This document shows, one piece after another, positions 39,801-45,129 of a DNA stretch of 64,000 bases. Origin of the DNA: Panopea generosa. Its lineage: Eukaryota > Mollusca > Bivalvia > Adapedonta > Hiatellidae. Both the position numbers and the translations under genes were made by a program. How positions within the stretch are numbered: position 1 is the first letter of the stretch; every line of letters starts with the position of its first letter. Where the stretch lies: contig CM055899.1 of NCBI GenBank assembly GCA_029582155.1, positions 77,825,719 to 77,889,718 on the forward strand, written 5' to 3'. Below the pieces are notes generated by a model, which searched no databases, had not been told where the DNA came from, and was given only the letters and a program-made list of their open reading frames with translations.

Positions 39801-42800
39801 GACACTACCTCATCTAAGTTGGCTGCCAAGCTAGTTCACTGTGGCGTAGCCAGATCAAGCTAGACGCTCTCACTTAAATATCATCATTATTTGATTGGTC
39901 TAAGGGACAGGTAGTGGTGATCAGACACTACCTCATCTACGTTGGCTGCCAAGTTGGTTCACTGCTGCGTAGCGAGAGCTAGCTTGACGCTCTCACTTAA
40001 ATATCATCATTATTTGATTGATCTAAGAGACAGGTAGTGGTGATCAGACAGTTCCTCATCTACGTTGGCTGCTAAGTGGGTTCACTGCTGCGTAGCCTGT
40101 GCCAGCTGGACACTCTCACTTAAATATCATCATTATTTGATTGGTCTAAGGGACAGGTAGTGGTGATCAGACACTACCTCATCTAAGTTGGTTGCCAAGC
40201 TAGTTCACTGTGGCGTAGCCAGATCAAGCTAGACGCTCTCACTTAAATATCATCATTATTTGATTGGTCTAAGGGACAGGTAGTGGTGATCAGACACTAC
40301 CTCATCTACGTTGGCTGCCAAGTTGGTTCACTGCTGCGTAGCGAGAGCTAGCTTGACGCTCTCACTTAAATATCATCATTATTTGATTGATCTAAGAGAC
40401 AGGTAGTGGTGATCAGACAGTTCCTCATCTACGTTGGCTGCTAAGTGGGTTCACTGCTGCGTAGCCTGTGCCAGCTGGACACTCTCACTTAAATATCATC
40501 ATTATTTGATTGGTCTAAGGGACAGGTAGTGGTGATCAGACACTACCTCATCTACGTTGGCTGCCAAGTTGGTTCACTGCTGCGTAGCGAGAGCTAGCTT
40601 GACGCTCTCACTTAAATATCATCATTATTTGATTGATCTAAGAGACAGGTAGTGGTGATCAGACACTACCTCATCTACGTCGGCTGCCAAGTTGGTTCCC
40701 TGCGGCGTAGCCAGTGCCTGCTGTACGCTCTCACTTAAATATCATCATTTTTTGATTGATCTAAGGGACAGGTAGTGGTGGTCAGACACTACCTCATCTA
40801 CGTTGGCTGCCGTGTTGGTTCACTGCTGCGTAGCGAGAGCTAGCTTGACGCTCTCACTTAAATATCATCATTATTTGATTGATCTAAGAGACAGGTAGTG
40901 GTGATCAGACACTACCTCATCTACGTCGGCTGCCAAGTTGGTTCCCTGCGGCGTAGCCAGTGCCTGCTGTACGCTCTCACTTAAATATCATCATTTTTTG
41001 ATTGATCTAAGGGACAGGTAGTGGTGGTCAGACACTACCTCATCTACGTTGGCTGCCGTGTTGGTTCACTGCTGCGTAGCGAGAGCTAGCTTGACGCTCT
41101 CACTTAAATATCATCATTATTTGATTGATCTAAGAGACAGGTAGTGGTGATCAGACACTACCTCATCTACGTTGGCTGCCAAGTTGGTTCACTGCTGCGT
41201 AGCGAGAGCTAGCTGGACGCTCTCACTTAAATTTCATCATTATTTGATTGATCTAAGAGACAGGTAGTGGTGATCAGACACTACCTCATCTACGTTGGCT
41301 GCCAAGTTGGTTCACTGCGGCGTAGCCTGAGCCAGCTGGACGCTCTCACTTAAATATCATCATTATTTGATTGGTCTAAGAGACAGGTAGTGGTGATCAG
41401 ACACTACCTCATCTACGTTGGCTGCCAAGTTGGTTCACTGCGGCGTAGCCAGAGCCAGCTATACACTCTCACTTAAAGATCATCATTATTTTATTGATCT
41501 AAGGGACAGGTAGTGGTGATCAGACACTACCTCATCTACGTTGGCTGCCAAGTTGGTTCACTGCGGCGTAGCCAGAGCCAGATGGACGCTTTCACTTAAA
41601 TATCACCATTATTTGATTGATATAAAGGACAGGTAAAATACATGTTAGATTTACAACATTAGTAAAAAACGTTAATAAATGTATAGAAATACCCTGCTTA
41701 ATAAGGCTGACCAGTCTCTATTGTATCATAATGGAAATTATCTTAACACATACATAAAGTAGCTTACATGACATTATTTAACATCGAAGACAAAATAAAA
41801 AATAAAACCAAACCATCAAAAACAAATTAATATCAATTATAACATTAATCCATTCATGCAATGAAAAATAAATGTATAAATTTGCCTTGTACATGTATAA
41901 ACTTTCCGAGATGTATTAGTGCACTTTTAGTTTGTTATAGTACGAGTATGTTAATTTTAACTATTTATTAATGGTCTGTATCATAAAATTCAATAATTCT
42001 TGCGCTAAAATGCTCACGTTGATAATAAAATTTAGGACAACAAAATATGAAATGTATTTCATATTCAACAATATTCAAATGACACTGCAAACAAAATCTT
42101 TTTTCTCTTGATAAACTAATATACCGGCATAATTCGGAGGCAATGGGAAGGGTACTGGGGCGTAATTGTGTAATACGCGATCTTAAATTGTTGGTTAGGT
42201 TCATTCTAACATATAAACATTACTCGAAATCAAACTTATTATGATTCAATATTTTTTAACATATAATTAACTTATTTTGTGAATGTATATCAGTAGTCCA
42301 TTTCGTCTTACAAATTTGTAGTTAATAAATTTACATCGTGGAAAATTGTGGTGTTTTCAAAAGTTCTTAAAGACAAGGCATTAAAGTCATACTTTCTTCA
42401 AATATAGATTCACCATCTGGAAACAAATTATTTTACATTTTAAGTAATCAAGTTATTTCTGTTAACCGTCTATCATCCATACCTAAAGCATTTAGTTTAC
42501 ACTTTTATATTGGGGTTCCCAACCAATATCACTGTGAATTAATGTAAGGACCGTGTTGTCAATGTACATCAAATGTAACGACCGTAAATACATAAACAAT
42601 TTATATCGCAACTAAAAAATGAATGTCAGATTATAGCGTAAATGAAAAACGTAAAACACGTTGACAATTTTTATCGAAGACTAAAATGTTGTGAAATTAT
42701 ATCGATAATTAACGACATAAAATACTTACACCGAATATTGCGTTGTCAATTAACATCACCAAGGTGATGCCTAACAGAAAATACAAGCATAATTGGAATT

Positions 42801-42889
42801 AAAATATATATGTTCTTTTATATAATGCATTAATACTTACCCACTGTGTTGAAAAGAGCCGCAAGGCAAAATAATATTTTAAATACCAT
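3400..42889 (-). CDS. 18-exon gene: TSP1/EGF/Ig single-pass membrane protein, about 2,000 aa
   Basis: Coding exons, 5' to 3' on the minus strand: 42841-42889, 33553-33771, 33119-33244, 31433-31549, 27098-27220, 22697-22819, 21279-21401, 18607-18729, 17941-18063, 16802-16915, 16163-16288, 14759-15650, 14193-14304, 11443-11599, 7403-10543, 6461-6550, 5601-5694, 3400-3550. Sum 6,003 nt, in frame throughout; every intron has GT-AG ends except a GC-AG one after exon 6. Order of parts: signal peptide (1-16), TSP1 plus EGF-like (17-89), nine EGF domains (90-455), unassigned region (456-1800), Ig-like domain (about 1803-1889), acidic linker (1890-1919), membrane helix (about 1923-1947), cytoplasmic tail (1951-2000). 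Predicted to sit at the cell surface and bind calcium through its EGF array. Family knowledge suggests adhesion or receptor work, but no ligand or pathway is visible. An extra exon hidden in the 9-kb first intron cannot be excluded. Confidence 0.87.
3850..4735. repeat. 16-bp minisatellite in the last intron
   Basis: About 55 copies of a 16-bp unit like GAGAACATATAGTATA, drifting to GATAACATACAGTATA in the right half. Because 16 is not a multiple of three, all three minus frames stay open for long stretches and give Tyr/Leu/Cys-rich ORFs, which are not genes. Confidence 0.92.
4945..4994. repeat. Pentanucleotide (CATGG/TATGG) repeat
   Basis: Ten units that switch from CATGG to TATGG part way. 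Simple repeat in the last intron. Confidence 0.85.
5316..5462 (-). mobile_element. tRNA-derived SINE (family C), internally deleted
   Basis: The minus strand begins CCGTGGCCGAGTGGTCTAAA, a tRNA-Ser/Leu-like A box, then a B-box-like GGATTGAACC. It ends with CATATATAACATGCAATGGG, matching the tail of the copy at 52.5 kb. The central block is absent. Confidence 0.6.
5601..5694 (-). CDS. Exon 17: transmembrane helix
   Basis: 94 nt, residues 1920-1950, phase 1 in (TTTGTAG/AATCAG) and phase 2 out (CTCAG/GTGGAA). It encodes about 25 uncharged residues, [20 protein letters not shown] and VVC, then RACL: a classic single-pass helix. The donor GTGGAA is weak. If the intron is kept, translation runs through Arg-Trp and seven more residues to a TAA at 5573-5575, giving a very short tail. 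Confidence 0.85.
5806..5965. repeat. Dispersed repeat, second copy at 63838-63985
   Basis: Shares TATGCCAGTCCCACAATTTA-type text and a TGACGTCATTC block with 63.8-64.0 kb in the same orientation and spacing. Family not recognised; it may be a SINE core or a MITE. Confidence 0.55.
6337..6423 (-). mobile_element. tRNA-like SINE head
   Basis: Minus strand: GTGACCGAGTGGTATAAGGC (A box) and TTGATTCGAGTTCGGC (B box), about 60 bases apart. Only the head is clear. Confidence 0.5.
6461..6550 (-). CDS. Exon 16: acidic membrane-proximal linker
   Basis: 90 nt, residues 1890-1919, phase 1-1 between TTTTAG/ACGAGG and GAAG/GTATTC. The text, [20 protein letters not shown] and on, is strongly acidic with many Ser/Thr, as expected for a flexible stalk between the Ig domain and the membrane. 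Phase symmetry means skipping it would keep the frame, so it could be an optional cassette. Confidence 0.75.
6551..7402. other. Intron 15, no further element recognised
   Basis: 852 bases between the Ig exon and the acidic linker exon. AT-rich, no repeat array and no credible extra exon seen. Confidence 0.5.
7403..10543 (-). CDS. Exon 15: giant 3.1-kb exon with coiled coil, Cys cluster, furin site and Ig domain
   Basis: 3,141 nt, residues 843-1889, one open frame in phase 1-1. Parts in order: mixed alpha/beta region (843-1205) with [20 protein letters not shown]; a charged helical coiled-coil stretch (about 1205-1295; [20 protein letters not shown]); ten cysteines (about 1297-1340; [17 protein letters not shown]); an Ala/Val-rich helical stretch (about 1345-1440); a conserved-looking [19 protein letters not shown] block (about 1457); RRKR at 1524-1527 (8490-8501), a furin-type site; a helical part; and an Ig-like domain (about 1803-1889) with [19 protein letters not shown] and RYRCVAGN, that is the Cys, Trp and Tyr-x-Cys landmarks. 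Many Asn-x-Ser/Thr sites support an extracellular location. I do not recognise anything before the Ig domain. Confidence 0.9.
10544..11442. other. Intron 14, nothing recognised
   Basis: About 900 bases of AT-rich sequence without arrays. Short ORFs here have no domain-like text. Confidence 0.5.
11443..11599 (-). CDS. Exon 14: unassigned region, continued
   Basis: 157 nt, residues 791-842, phase 0 in (TTTCAG/CTG) and phase 1 out. I chose the donor GGTG/GTATGT over the weaker CTAG/GTGGTA four bases upstream, because GTATGT is the better consensus. Both leave phase 1 or a near match only in this reading: GGT G joins the GA start of exon 15. Text includes [20 protein letters not shown], again beta-strand-like. 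The intron upstream holds the 78-bp minisatellite. Confidence 0.78.
11875..13690. repeat. 78-bp minisatellite derived from a family-C SINE
   Basis: About 23 copies of a 78-bp unit (a 75-bp form lacks three bases near CATCAGCAAG). The unit contains GAGGAAGACCTCACAATGAA and ACCGTCATTCCGCAAGTAAC. A higher-order block of 310 bp recurs at 12020, 12330 and 12795. Because 78 is a multiple of three, open frames occur on both strands. The right edge runs straight into the SINE body and head at 13620-13803, and the unit equals the SINE's central block in reverse complement. Confidence 0.92.
13620..13803 (-). mobile_element. SINE (family C) at the founding edge of the 78-bp array
   Basis: Minus strand: a tRNA-like head (CATGGCCATGTGGTCAAAGG), a B-box-like GGTTTTAGTCCCGC, then CTTGCGGAATGACGGTGGTC, which is the first repeat unit of the array. 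The same order, head to central block, is seen at 62330-62550. Confidence 0.65.
14040..14165 (+). mobile_element. tRNA-derived SINE-like element
   Basis: CAGCAGTGGTCATAGATGAAGC (A-box region) and GGTTGTAGTTCGATCC (B box) at tRNA-like spacing, followed by about 70 bases of body. It lies in intron 13. Confidence 0.5.
14193..14304 (-). CDS. Exon 13: beta-rich linker exon of the unassigned region
   Basis: 112 nt, residues 753-790, phase 2 in and phase 0 out (TTTAAG/GTGTGA). It reads as alternating hydrophobic strands, for example [20 protein letters not shown]. It has no cysteine. The acceptor is AATATTTTAG type. Recognised only because it bridges the phases of exons 12 and 14, and because its amino-acid text continues theirs well. 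Confidence 0.78.
14759..15650 (-). CDS. Exon 12: start of the unassigned extracellular region
   Basis: 892 nt, residues 456-752, entering in phase 1 at AACGCAG/GTGGAG and leaving in phase 2 at TATCC/GTGAGT. Six cysteines are spread through it (in RGC, TRC, NDC, IWC, KFC and DIC contexts). The text alternates beta-strand-like and polar stretches such as [18 protein letters not shown]. No TSP1, EGF, LamG, CUB or VWA pattern could be recognised. The frame is open through the exon with no stop, and its phases join those of both neighbours, so it is clearly coding. Confidence 0.88.
15651..16162. other. Intron 11, nothing recognised
   Basis: Short AT-rich intron between the last EGF exon and exon 12. 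No repeat element identified. Confidence 0.5.
16163..16288 (-). CDS. Exon 11: last calcium-binding EGF domain
   Basis: 42 codons, phase 1-1, residues 414-455. DVNEC start, [12 protein letters not shown] hydroxylation motif, then a less usual end, [14 protein letters not shown], without the Gly-Phe/Tyr turn. An Asn-x-Thr glycosylation site falls in this loop. Donor ACAG/GTGAGA. It closes the EGF array before the unassigned region. Confidence 0.88.
16380..16536. repeat. Degenerate AATCAACACTGTCTCC repeat
   Basis: Seven or so imperfect units of about 20 bases such as GAAATCAACCCTGTCTCC and GAGATCAACAATGTCTTC. Local low-complexity expansion in intron 10. Confidence 0.65.
16802..16915 (-). CDS. 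Exon 10: Notch-type calcium-binding EGF domain
   Basis: 38 codons, phase 1-1, residues 376-413. DIDEC start, then [18 protein letters not shown] and KKGFTGKYC, the compact human-EGF/Notch-like form with a short last loop (GFTGKYC). It differs from the fibrillin/LDLR-like form of its neighbours, so the array mixes two EGF subtypes. Confidence 0.9.
17282..17415. repeat. TATCGGTTGTTATTACT short tandem repeat
   Basis: Imperfect 18-27 base units of TTATATCGGTTGTTATTACT. It gives a plus-strand ORF rich in Tyr and Ile that is not a gene. Confidence 0.7.
17941..18063 (-). CDS. Exon 9: calcium-binding EGF domain
   Basis: 41 codons, phase 1-1, residues 335-375. DIDEC start, [12 protein letters not shown] hydroxylation pattern, [11 protein letters not shown] end. 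Donor GAAG/GTTTAT is weaker than the others but keeps phase 1. Confidence 0.9.
18103..18180. repeat. Short inverted repeat (foldback)
   Basis: GGCACAGTTATTGGT at the left and ACCAATAACTGTACC at the right are near-perfect reverse complements around about 45 bases. It may be a tiny foldback element in intron 8. Confidence 0.6.
18607..18729 (-). CDS. Exon 8: calcium-binding EGF domain
   Basis: 41 codons, phase 1-1, residues 294-334. EINEC start with Glu in place of the first Asp, [12 protein letters not shown] hydroxylation pattern, [11 protein letters not shown] end. Contains the GGC-P-x-RC variant also seen in exon 3. Donor ACAG/GTAAAA. Confidence 0.9.
18797..18916 (+). mobile_element. Truncated SINE (family A)
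   Basis: GCGCGTGGTCCGTGG, then TTTTTCCGCTTTGTACTTG and AGGAAGACTTCGGGTGTGAT, then GAAGTAAACTTAA, in the same order as the intact copy at 59.1 kb but lacking the B-box part. Confidence 0.6.
19625..20935 (-). pseudogene. LINE (non-LTR retrotransposon) ORF2 remnant: RT end and C-terminus
   Basis: On the minus strand, broken frames give the RT catalytic text [20 protein letters not shown] (near 20690-20750), then [19 protein letters not shown], then [20 protein letters not shown], the usual order of RT palm and thumb. [17 protein letters not shown] zinc-finger-like end and an end text [13 protein letters not shown] near 19640-19750 follow. Several stops and frameshifts show it is dead. It sits in intron 7 in the same orientation as the host gene. 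Confidence 0.85.
21279..21401 (-). CDS. Exon 7: calcium-binding EGF domain
   Basis: 41 codons, phase 1-1, residues 253-293. DIDEC start, [12 protein letters not shown] hydroxylation motif, [11 protein letters not shown] end. Acceptor ATTTAG, donor TTAG/GTGAGC. The intron downstream carries the 19.6-20.9 kb LINE remnant on the same strand. Confidence 0.9.
21541..21840 (+). mobile_element. tRNA-derived SINE (family B) with AATC tail
   Basis: AATTAGCTCAGTCGGTAAAT is a tRNA A-box region and GAGTTCGAATCCCC a B box, followed by a body and a tail of ATCA/AATC repeats (21808-21838). A SINE with a simple-repeat tail. Confidence 0.72.
21841..22696. other. Intron 6, rest
   Basis: AT-rich. A 100-codon minus-strand ORF at 21827-22129 begins in unknown DNA and ends inside the SINE tail; its text is not recognised. 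No other element seen. Confidence 0.45.
22697..22819 (-). CDS. Exon 6: calcium-binding EGF domain with a GC splice donor
   Basis: 41 codons, phase 1-1, residues 212-252. DINEC start, [12 protein letters not shown] hydroxylation pattern, [11 protein letters not shown] end. The donor reads ACAG/GCGAGT, a GC-AG intron; all other donor positions are perfect consensus, as is usual for GC donors. The only nearby GT would break the phase-1 pattern. Confidence 0.88.
23315..26528. repeat. 40-bp minisatellite, about 80 copies
   Basis: Unit GTGGTAACTCAATAATAAGT plus 20 more bases ending AAGCATGAAA. Variants alternate ATGAAA and ATGTAA, and in 24000-24900 these recur in longer blocks, a sign of higher-order duplication. 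Three units make 120 bases, so minus-strand ORFs rich in Leu/Ser/Tyr/His appear (for example 25209-25562); they are not genes. Intron 5. Confidence 0.95.
26742..26804. repeat. (ATT)n microsatellite
   Basis: About 20 perfect ATT units directly after the 40-bp array region. Confidence 0.95.
26838..26985. repeat. 49-bp repeat, three copies, each with a hairpin
   Basis: Three copies of a 49-bp unit holding GTAATACGAGTATTGTATTA C, whose ends GTAATAC and GTATTAC pair as a stem. The third copy has diverged. Confidence 0.8.
27098..27220 (-). CDS. Exon 5: calcium-binding EGF domain
   Basis: 41 codons, phase 1-1, residues 171-211. DKDEC opens the domain, [12 protein letters not shown] fits the hydroxylation motif, and [11 protein letters not shown] closes it. 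123 nt, the same length as the next four exons, which suggests tandem exon duplication. Donor ACAG/GTAATT. It is isolated between the 40-bp and 80-bp repeat arrays. Confidence 0.9.
27268..27445 (+). mobile_element. SINE (family C) at the founding edge of the 80-bp array
   Basis: A B-box-like ATCATGGGTTCTAGTTC, a central block (TTCGGAGGGACGATGC ... AGACTCATTAAGAGGTC) and a tail TCCATCAATAAAACTGGATG then GCCATGTATAACCTGTCA. The tail passes without a gap into the 80-bp tandem array. Same order as the copy at 52515-52680. Confidence 0.65.
27440..30110. repeat. 80-bp minisatellite grown from a SINE tail
   Basis: About 33 copies of an 80-bp unit containing CATGTATAACCTGTACTG, TTTCGTAAAAACAATGGTCA and TACACAGGGGTCGACTATAA. 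Each unit holds two CATGTATAACCTGT-like segments. Divergence between units is modest. Intron 4. Confidence 0.94.
30111..31432. other. Intron 4, part before exon 4, with a (TTGA)n microsatellite
   Basis: AT-rich; (GATT)n occupies 30811-30865. No coding text, SINE or LINE was recognised in the rest. Confidence 0.55.
31433..31549 (-). CDS. Exon 4: calcium-binding EGF domain
   Basis: 39 codons in phase 1-1, residues 132-170. Starts DINEC, the calcium-binding EGF signature, and has [12 protein letters not shown], which matches the Asp/Asn beta-hydroxylation pattern, then [11 protein letters not shown]. Flanked by an acceptor TTGTAG and a donor GAAG/GTAAAT. The intron downstream (27221-31432) holds the 80-bp minisatellite. 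Confidence 0.9.
31741..32411. repeat. 25-bp minisatellite
   Basis: About 27 copies of CATATCTCTTCATGTGTTGC GTTTT (25 bp), with CTCTTCATG, CTCTAACTG and CTCCAACTG variants in a pattern that repeats in longer blocks. The unit length gives open plus-strand frames in all three phases with Cys/Phe/Ser/His-rich text, which are shadows. Intron 3. Confidence 0.95.
32412..33118. other. Intron 3, rest
   Basis: AT-rich with no recognised element; short ORFs lack domain text. Confidence 0.45.
33119..33244 (-). CDS. Exon 3: EGF-like domain (no hydroxylation motif)
   Basis: 42 codons in phase 1-1, residues 90-131. Six cysteines in EGF spacing: [12 protein letters not shown], then CGC, then [11 protein letters not shown]. 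It looks like the coagulation-factor type of EGF (GGC-x3-C, GY-x-L-x-x-DG-x-x-C). It begins DNRPC rather than D-I-D/N-E-C and lacks the Cys-x-Asp/Asn-x4-Phe/Tyr-x-Cys-x-Cys motif that the other eight carry, so calcium binding is less certain. Confidence 0.88.
33553..33771 (-). CDS. Exon 2: thrombospondin type-1 repeat plus degenerate EGF-like module
   Basis: 73 codons in phase 1-1. Residues about 24-50 carry the TSP1 signature [20 protein letters not shown] (Trp-x2-Trp, Cys-Ser-x2-Cys, Gly-Gly, Arg-x-Arg) and then a Cys. After it comes [19 protein letters not shown] followed by a paired Cys, which resembles a short EGF-like fold. The acceptor is TTTTTAAG and the donor CACG/GTGAGT. TSP1 repeats generally bind glycosaminoglycans or matrix proteins; here the module is shorter than the usual 50-60 residues, so it may be a half domain fused to the EGF part. 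Confidence 0.82.
34015..41634. repeat. 123-bp satellite array, about 62 copies, with higher-order structure
   Basis: Unit of 123 bp with GACAGGTAGTGGTGATCAGA, CACTACCTCATCTACGTTGG, CTGCCAAGTTGGTTCACTGC and GGCGTAGCCAGAGCCAGCTG. GGTAGTG and CACTACC form a 7-bp stem in every unit, and CCAAGTTGG is a short palindrome. Nested higher-order repeats: two adjacent 1,222-bp blocks (about 35850-37071 and 37072-38293), 246-bp dimers (39025/39271 and 40681/40927) and a 369-bp trimer (39811/40180). It fills most of intron 1. Not coding. Confidence 0.96.
41960..42210 (-). pseudogene. LINE ORF2 C-terminal fragment
   Basis: 78 codons on the minus strand: [20 protein letters not shown] then [20 protein letters not shown], the Cys-x2-Cys-x-n-His-x-n-Cys end found after the RT in many non-LTR elements. 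It corresponds to the [14 protein letters not shown] part of the 19.8-kb remnant. 5'-truncated, in intron 1. Confidence 0.75.
42211..42840. other. Start of intron 1, nothing recognised
   Basis: AT-rich; may hold more of the decayed LINE upstream of its C-terminus, but no RT text could be read. Confidence 0.4.
42841..42889 (-). CDS. Exon 1: start codon and signal peptide
   Basis: ATG at 42889-42887 has a good context (A at -3, G at +4) and opens a hydrophobic stretch, [16 protein letters not shown], typical of a secretory signal peptide. The exon ends in phase 1 at CAGTGG/GTAAGT, which fits the phase-1 start of the next exon. The core is short, so the cleavage site probably falls in the first residues of exon 2. 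No convincing TATA box at a proper distance was seen upstream; an A/T-rich TTTATATAAA lies only about 10 nt before the ATG. Confidence 0.75.
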
Positions 42890-43340
42890 TTTATCTATTT
42901 TTATATAAACATCCCTTCAGTTTTCGCATTCCCATAACACTGACGCGGTTAAAATTACTTTAGCATGTTATTTATCTTTCTATAACTCAAAGGTTACAAA
43001 ACCAAGTATGTTGTAGATTGTGATTTGAAGGATGTATGTAAAGATATAGATACGTACTTTACATTTATGGTAACAACGATACACTTGCAATCAATCGAGT
43101 ATGTACTGGCCTAAACTTCAAGTAAAATATAAGATATCACCCTTGGGGTCAAATTAAAGTTCAAGGGTTCTTTTGAGTACATTATTTTGAACATATATTG
43201 CCGCTTTTCTCACGTTTATGTTTACCTTTGTTTAAAAATACCAGTTGTTGTTTGAATTTAATTTATCTAGTCATTAGCACATGTCATCTATTATGATTAT
43301 ATATGATTGTTGTTATTCATGAAATTAGTACTTACTTACA
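42890..43340. promoter_or_regulatory. Probable promoter and 5' UTR region of the large gene
   Basis: This is placed only by position, directly upstream of the start codon at 42889. No TATA box at normal spacing, initiator or GC-rich island is evident. A 5' UTR exon further upstream is possible. Confidence 0.3.
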
Positions 43341-43765
43341 TTGTCTCTATAATTCAAGCTCCATATTCAAGATTAATTTGAACACCATGTGTTTTTCAAT
43401 TTAAAGATATTTTATTCATTATTACAATATTTTTTTTTTGTAATTTTGTTACATAATTGAATAATAAACAATACCTCATCTACGTCGGCTGCCAAGTTGG
43501 TTCACTGCGGCGTAGCCAGAGACAGCTGAACACTCTCAGTTAAATATCATCATTATTTGATTGATCTAAGGGACAGGTAGTGGTGATCACACACTACCTC
43601 ATCTACGTCGGCTGCCAAGTTGATTAACTGTGGCGTAGCTTATAATTGTCTCTATAATTCAAGCTCCATATTCAAGATTAATTTGAACGCCATGTGTTTT
43701 GCAATTAAAGATATTTTATTCATTATAACCATATTATTTTTTTGTAATTTTGTTACATAATTAAA
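43341..43765. repeat. Island of the 123-bp satellite between duplicated flanks
   Basis: About 1.4 satellite units (43472-43637) lie between two near-identical 120-bp segments (about 43343-43465 and 43647-43765, both starting TTGTCTCTATAATTCAAGCT). The same satellite fills 34.0-41.6 kb, so this is a displaced piece on the other side of exon 1. Confidence 0.85.
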
Positions 43766-44036
43766 TTTTATATCATTTGTGCATTTTATCGCCGTCTTTC
43801 TATATACAACACGTAAGCGATAATTAGTTTTAGAAAAAGAATGTAAAGGATGTAAAGAATGTAAAGGTATTTCTGAACCACATAATGATACTGTGGCTTT
43901 GAAACTCATACAGTGTTTCGTAACCCTGTCATTATATACCTGATACACCCAGGGACTTTGGCAATGCACCACTACGTTAACAGTGCCACCTGTGTCTTTT
44001 ACTGTCAACATTTCATGACTGACGCTTAAATTGTTT

Positions 44037-44182
44037 ATGCATTTTTTTCATTTTTCGAAGCTACCCCCAAAAGCGAAAATTCAAAGGCGTCAATAACCAG
44101 GCGAATTGTCCATACATTGATTATTGACACCTGTAAATATTTACTTTTGGGGGTATCTTCGAAAAATGGGGGGAAAATGCAT
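44037..44182. mobile_element. Foldback element with 66-bp inverted arms
   Basis: Arms 44037-44103 and 44116-44182 are near-perfect reverse complements (ATGCATTTT ... ATTTTTCGAAG ... TACCCCCAAAAG ... GTCAATAA) around only about 12 bases. It is non-coding, MITE-like, and has no clear target-site duplication. Confidence 0.75.
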
Positions 44183-44982
44183 CAAAAATTCAAGTCTCAG
44201 TCATTTGACAGCAGAAAACAGAGATTAACGTATATAAACTTTCCTTAAAATCTGCTGACATTTTCTGCACTCAAATTACCTGTATGTAAGTGGTGCGTTT
44301 TCACATATAAGTGAATATAAGTGTATAAGTAAACTCCCTTTCCAATTACAGATGGGATATTTCACACAGCTATTTTGGCGTTTTGTTTCCCTACATATTT
44401 GATGTAAAAACAAATTTCTGATGTTGATAACCAAATTTAACATGTAAAACGTTCAGATGATTAAACTGTTGTTGTTTTATAATTTTATTTAATTGACAAT
44501 TTTATTCTATCATCTTTATTTTATTTAACAATTCCATGCTATAAAATTCAGTTCTTATATCAAACAGAGCGTAACTTTATTATGTAAGTATAAAAAATGA
44601 ATATGTTTATATACATATCTATACATCTTATCAAACATTTTTATAATGTTGACTAACTATATTTTTATTTAAATAAATGATTTTATTATAACTTATAATA
44701 TTGCTAGTAAACTTGTTGACTCTTTCTCATGTAAATAGTGGAAATAACATGTGAAAGATTGAACATTCATTTTTCCTCCAAGCGGCGCTCTACTGAGAGG
44801 GTGTTTGATTTAAAGAGCCTCTTAAATGCAAAATAAAACCATTGTGTATCGATAAAGAATGTTCAATTAAGTCACATTGACTAAAAAAATCGTCAAAATT
44901 CCGTTCATTTCCGCGTGTATTCGGCATTACATATCGCACCTTGAACGACTGTGCGAAAATTTCGGATACCGGTAAAAATTGA

Positions 44983-44990
44983 TGACGTCA
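44983..44990. promoter_or_regulatory. Perfect CRE palindrome (TGACGTCA)
   Basis: TGACGTCA, the CREB/ATF consensus, 26 bases before the ATG of the candidate exon at 45017. A match of eight bases can occur by chance; its position gives it some weight. Confidence 0.4.
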
Positions 44991-45016
44991 CATACAGTAG
45001 ACAGTTTCTTTTAACA

Positions 45017-45091
45017 ATGGCGGATTACACAGACAGCAGTGATGGTGAATCCGATTTTGATTATTTTTCTTCATCCGAAAGGGATATTGCA
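45017..45091 (+). CDS. Candidate first coding exon of an unknown plus-strand gene
   Basis: ATG in a strong context (AACAATGG) opens 25 codons: MADYTDSSDGESDFDYFSSS then ERDIA, followed at once by a consensus donor GTAAGT at 45092. Acidic Ser/Asp-rich starts of this kind are common in nuclear proteins and in transposase-like or P2X7-like mollusc proteins, but the family cannot be decided. No second exon was found downstream in the window. It could be a relic of a mobile element. The alternative start at 44951 adds 22 codons in the same frame. Confidence 0.35.
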
Positions 45092-45104
45092 GTAAGTGAG
45101 AGTT

Positions 45105-45128
45105 GGGGGGGGGGGGGGGGGGGGGGGG
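45105..45128. repeat. Poly-G run of 24
   Basis: An uninterrupted run of 24 G, 13 bases after the candidate splice donor. Length may be an assembly estimate. Confidence 0.9.
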
Positions 45129-45129
45129 T

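Noticed and set aside
23315..41634. Possible CRISPR-like arrays
   Set aside because: Repeats are head to tail with no unique spacers, the genome is eukaryotic, and no cas genes exist.
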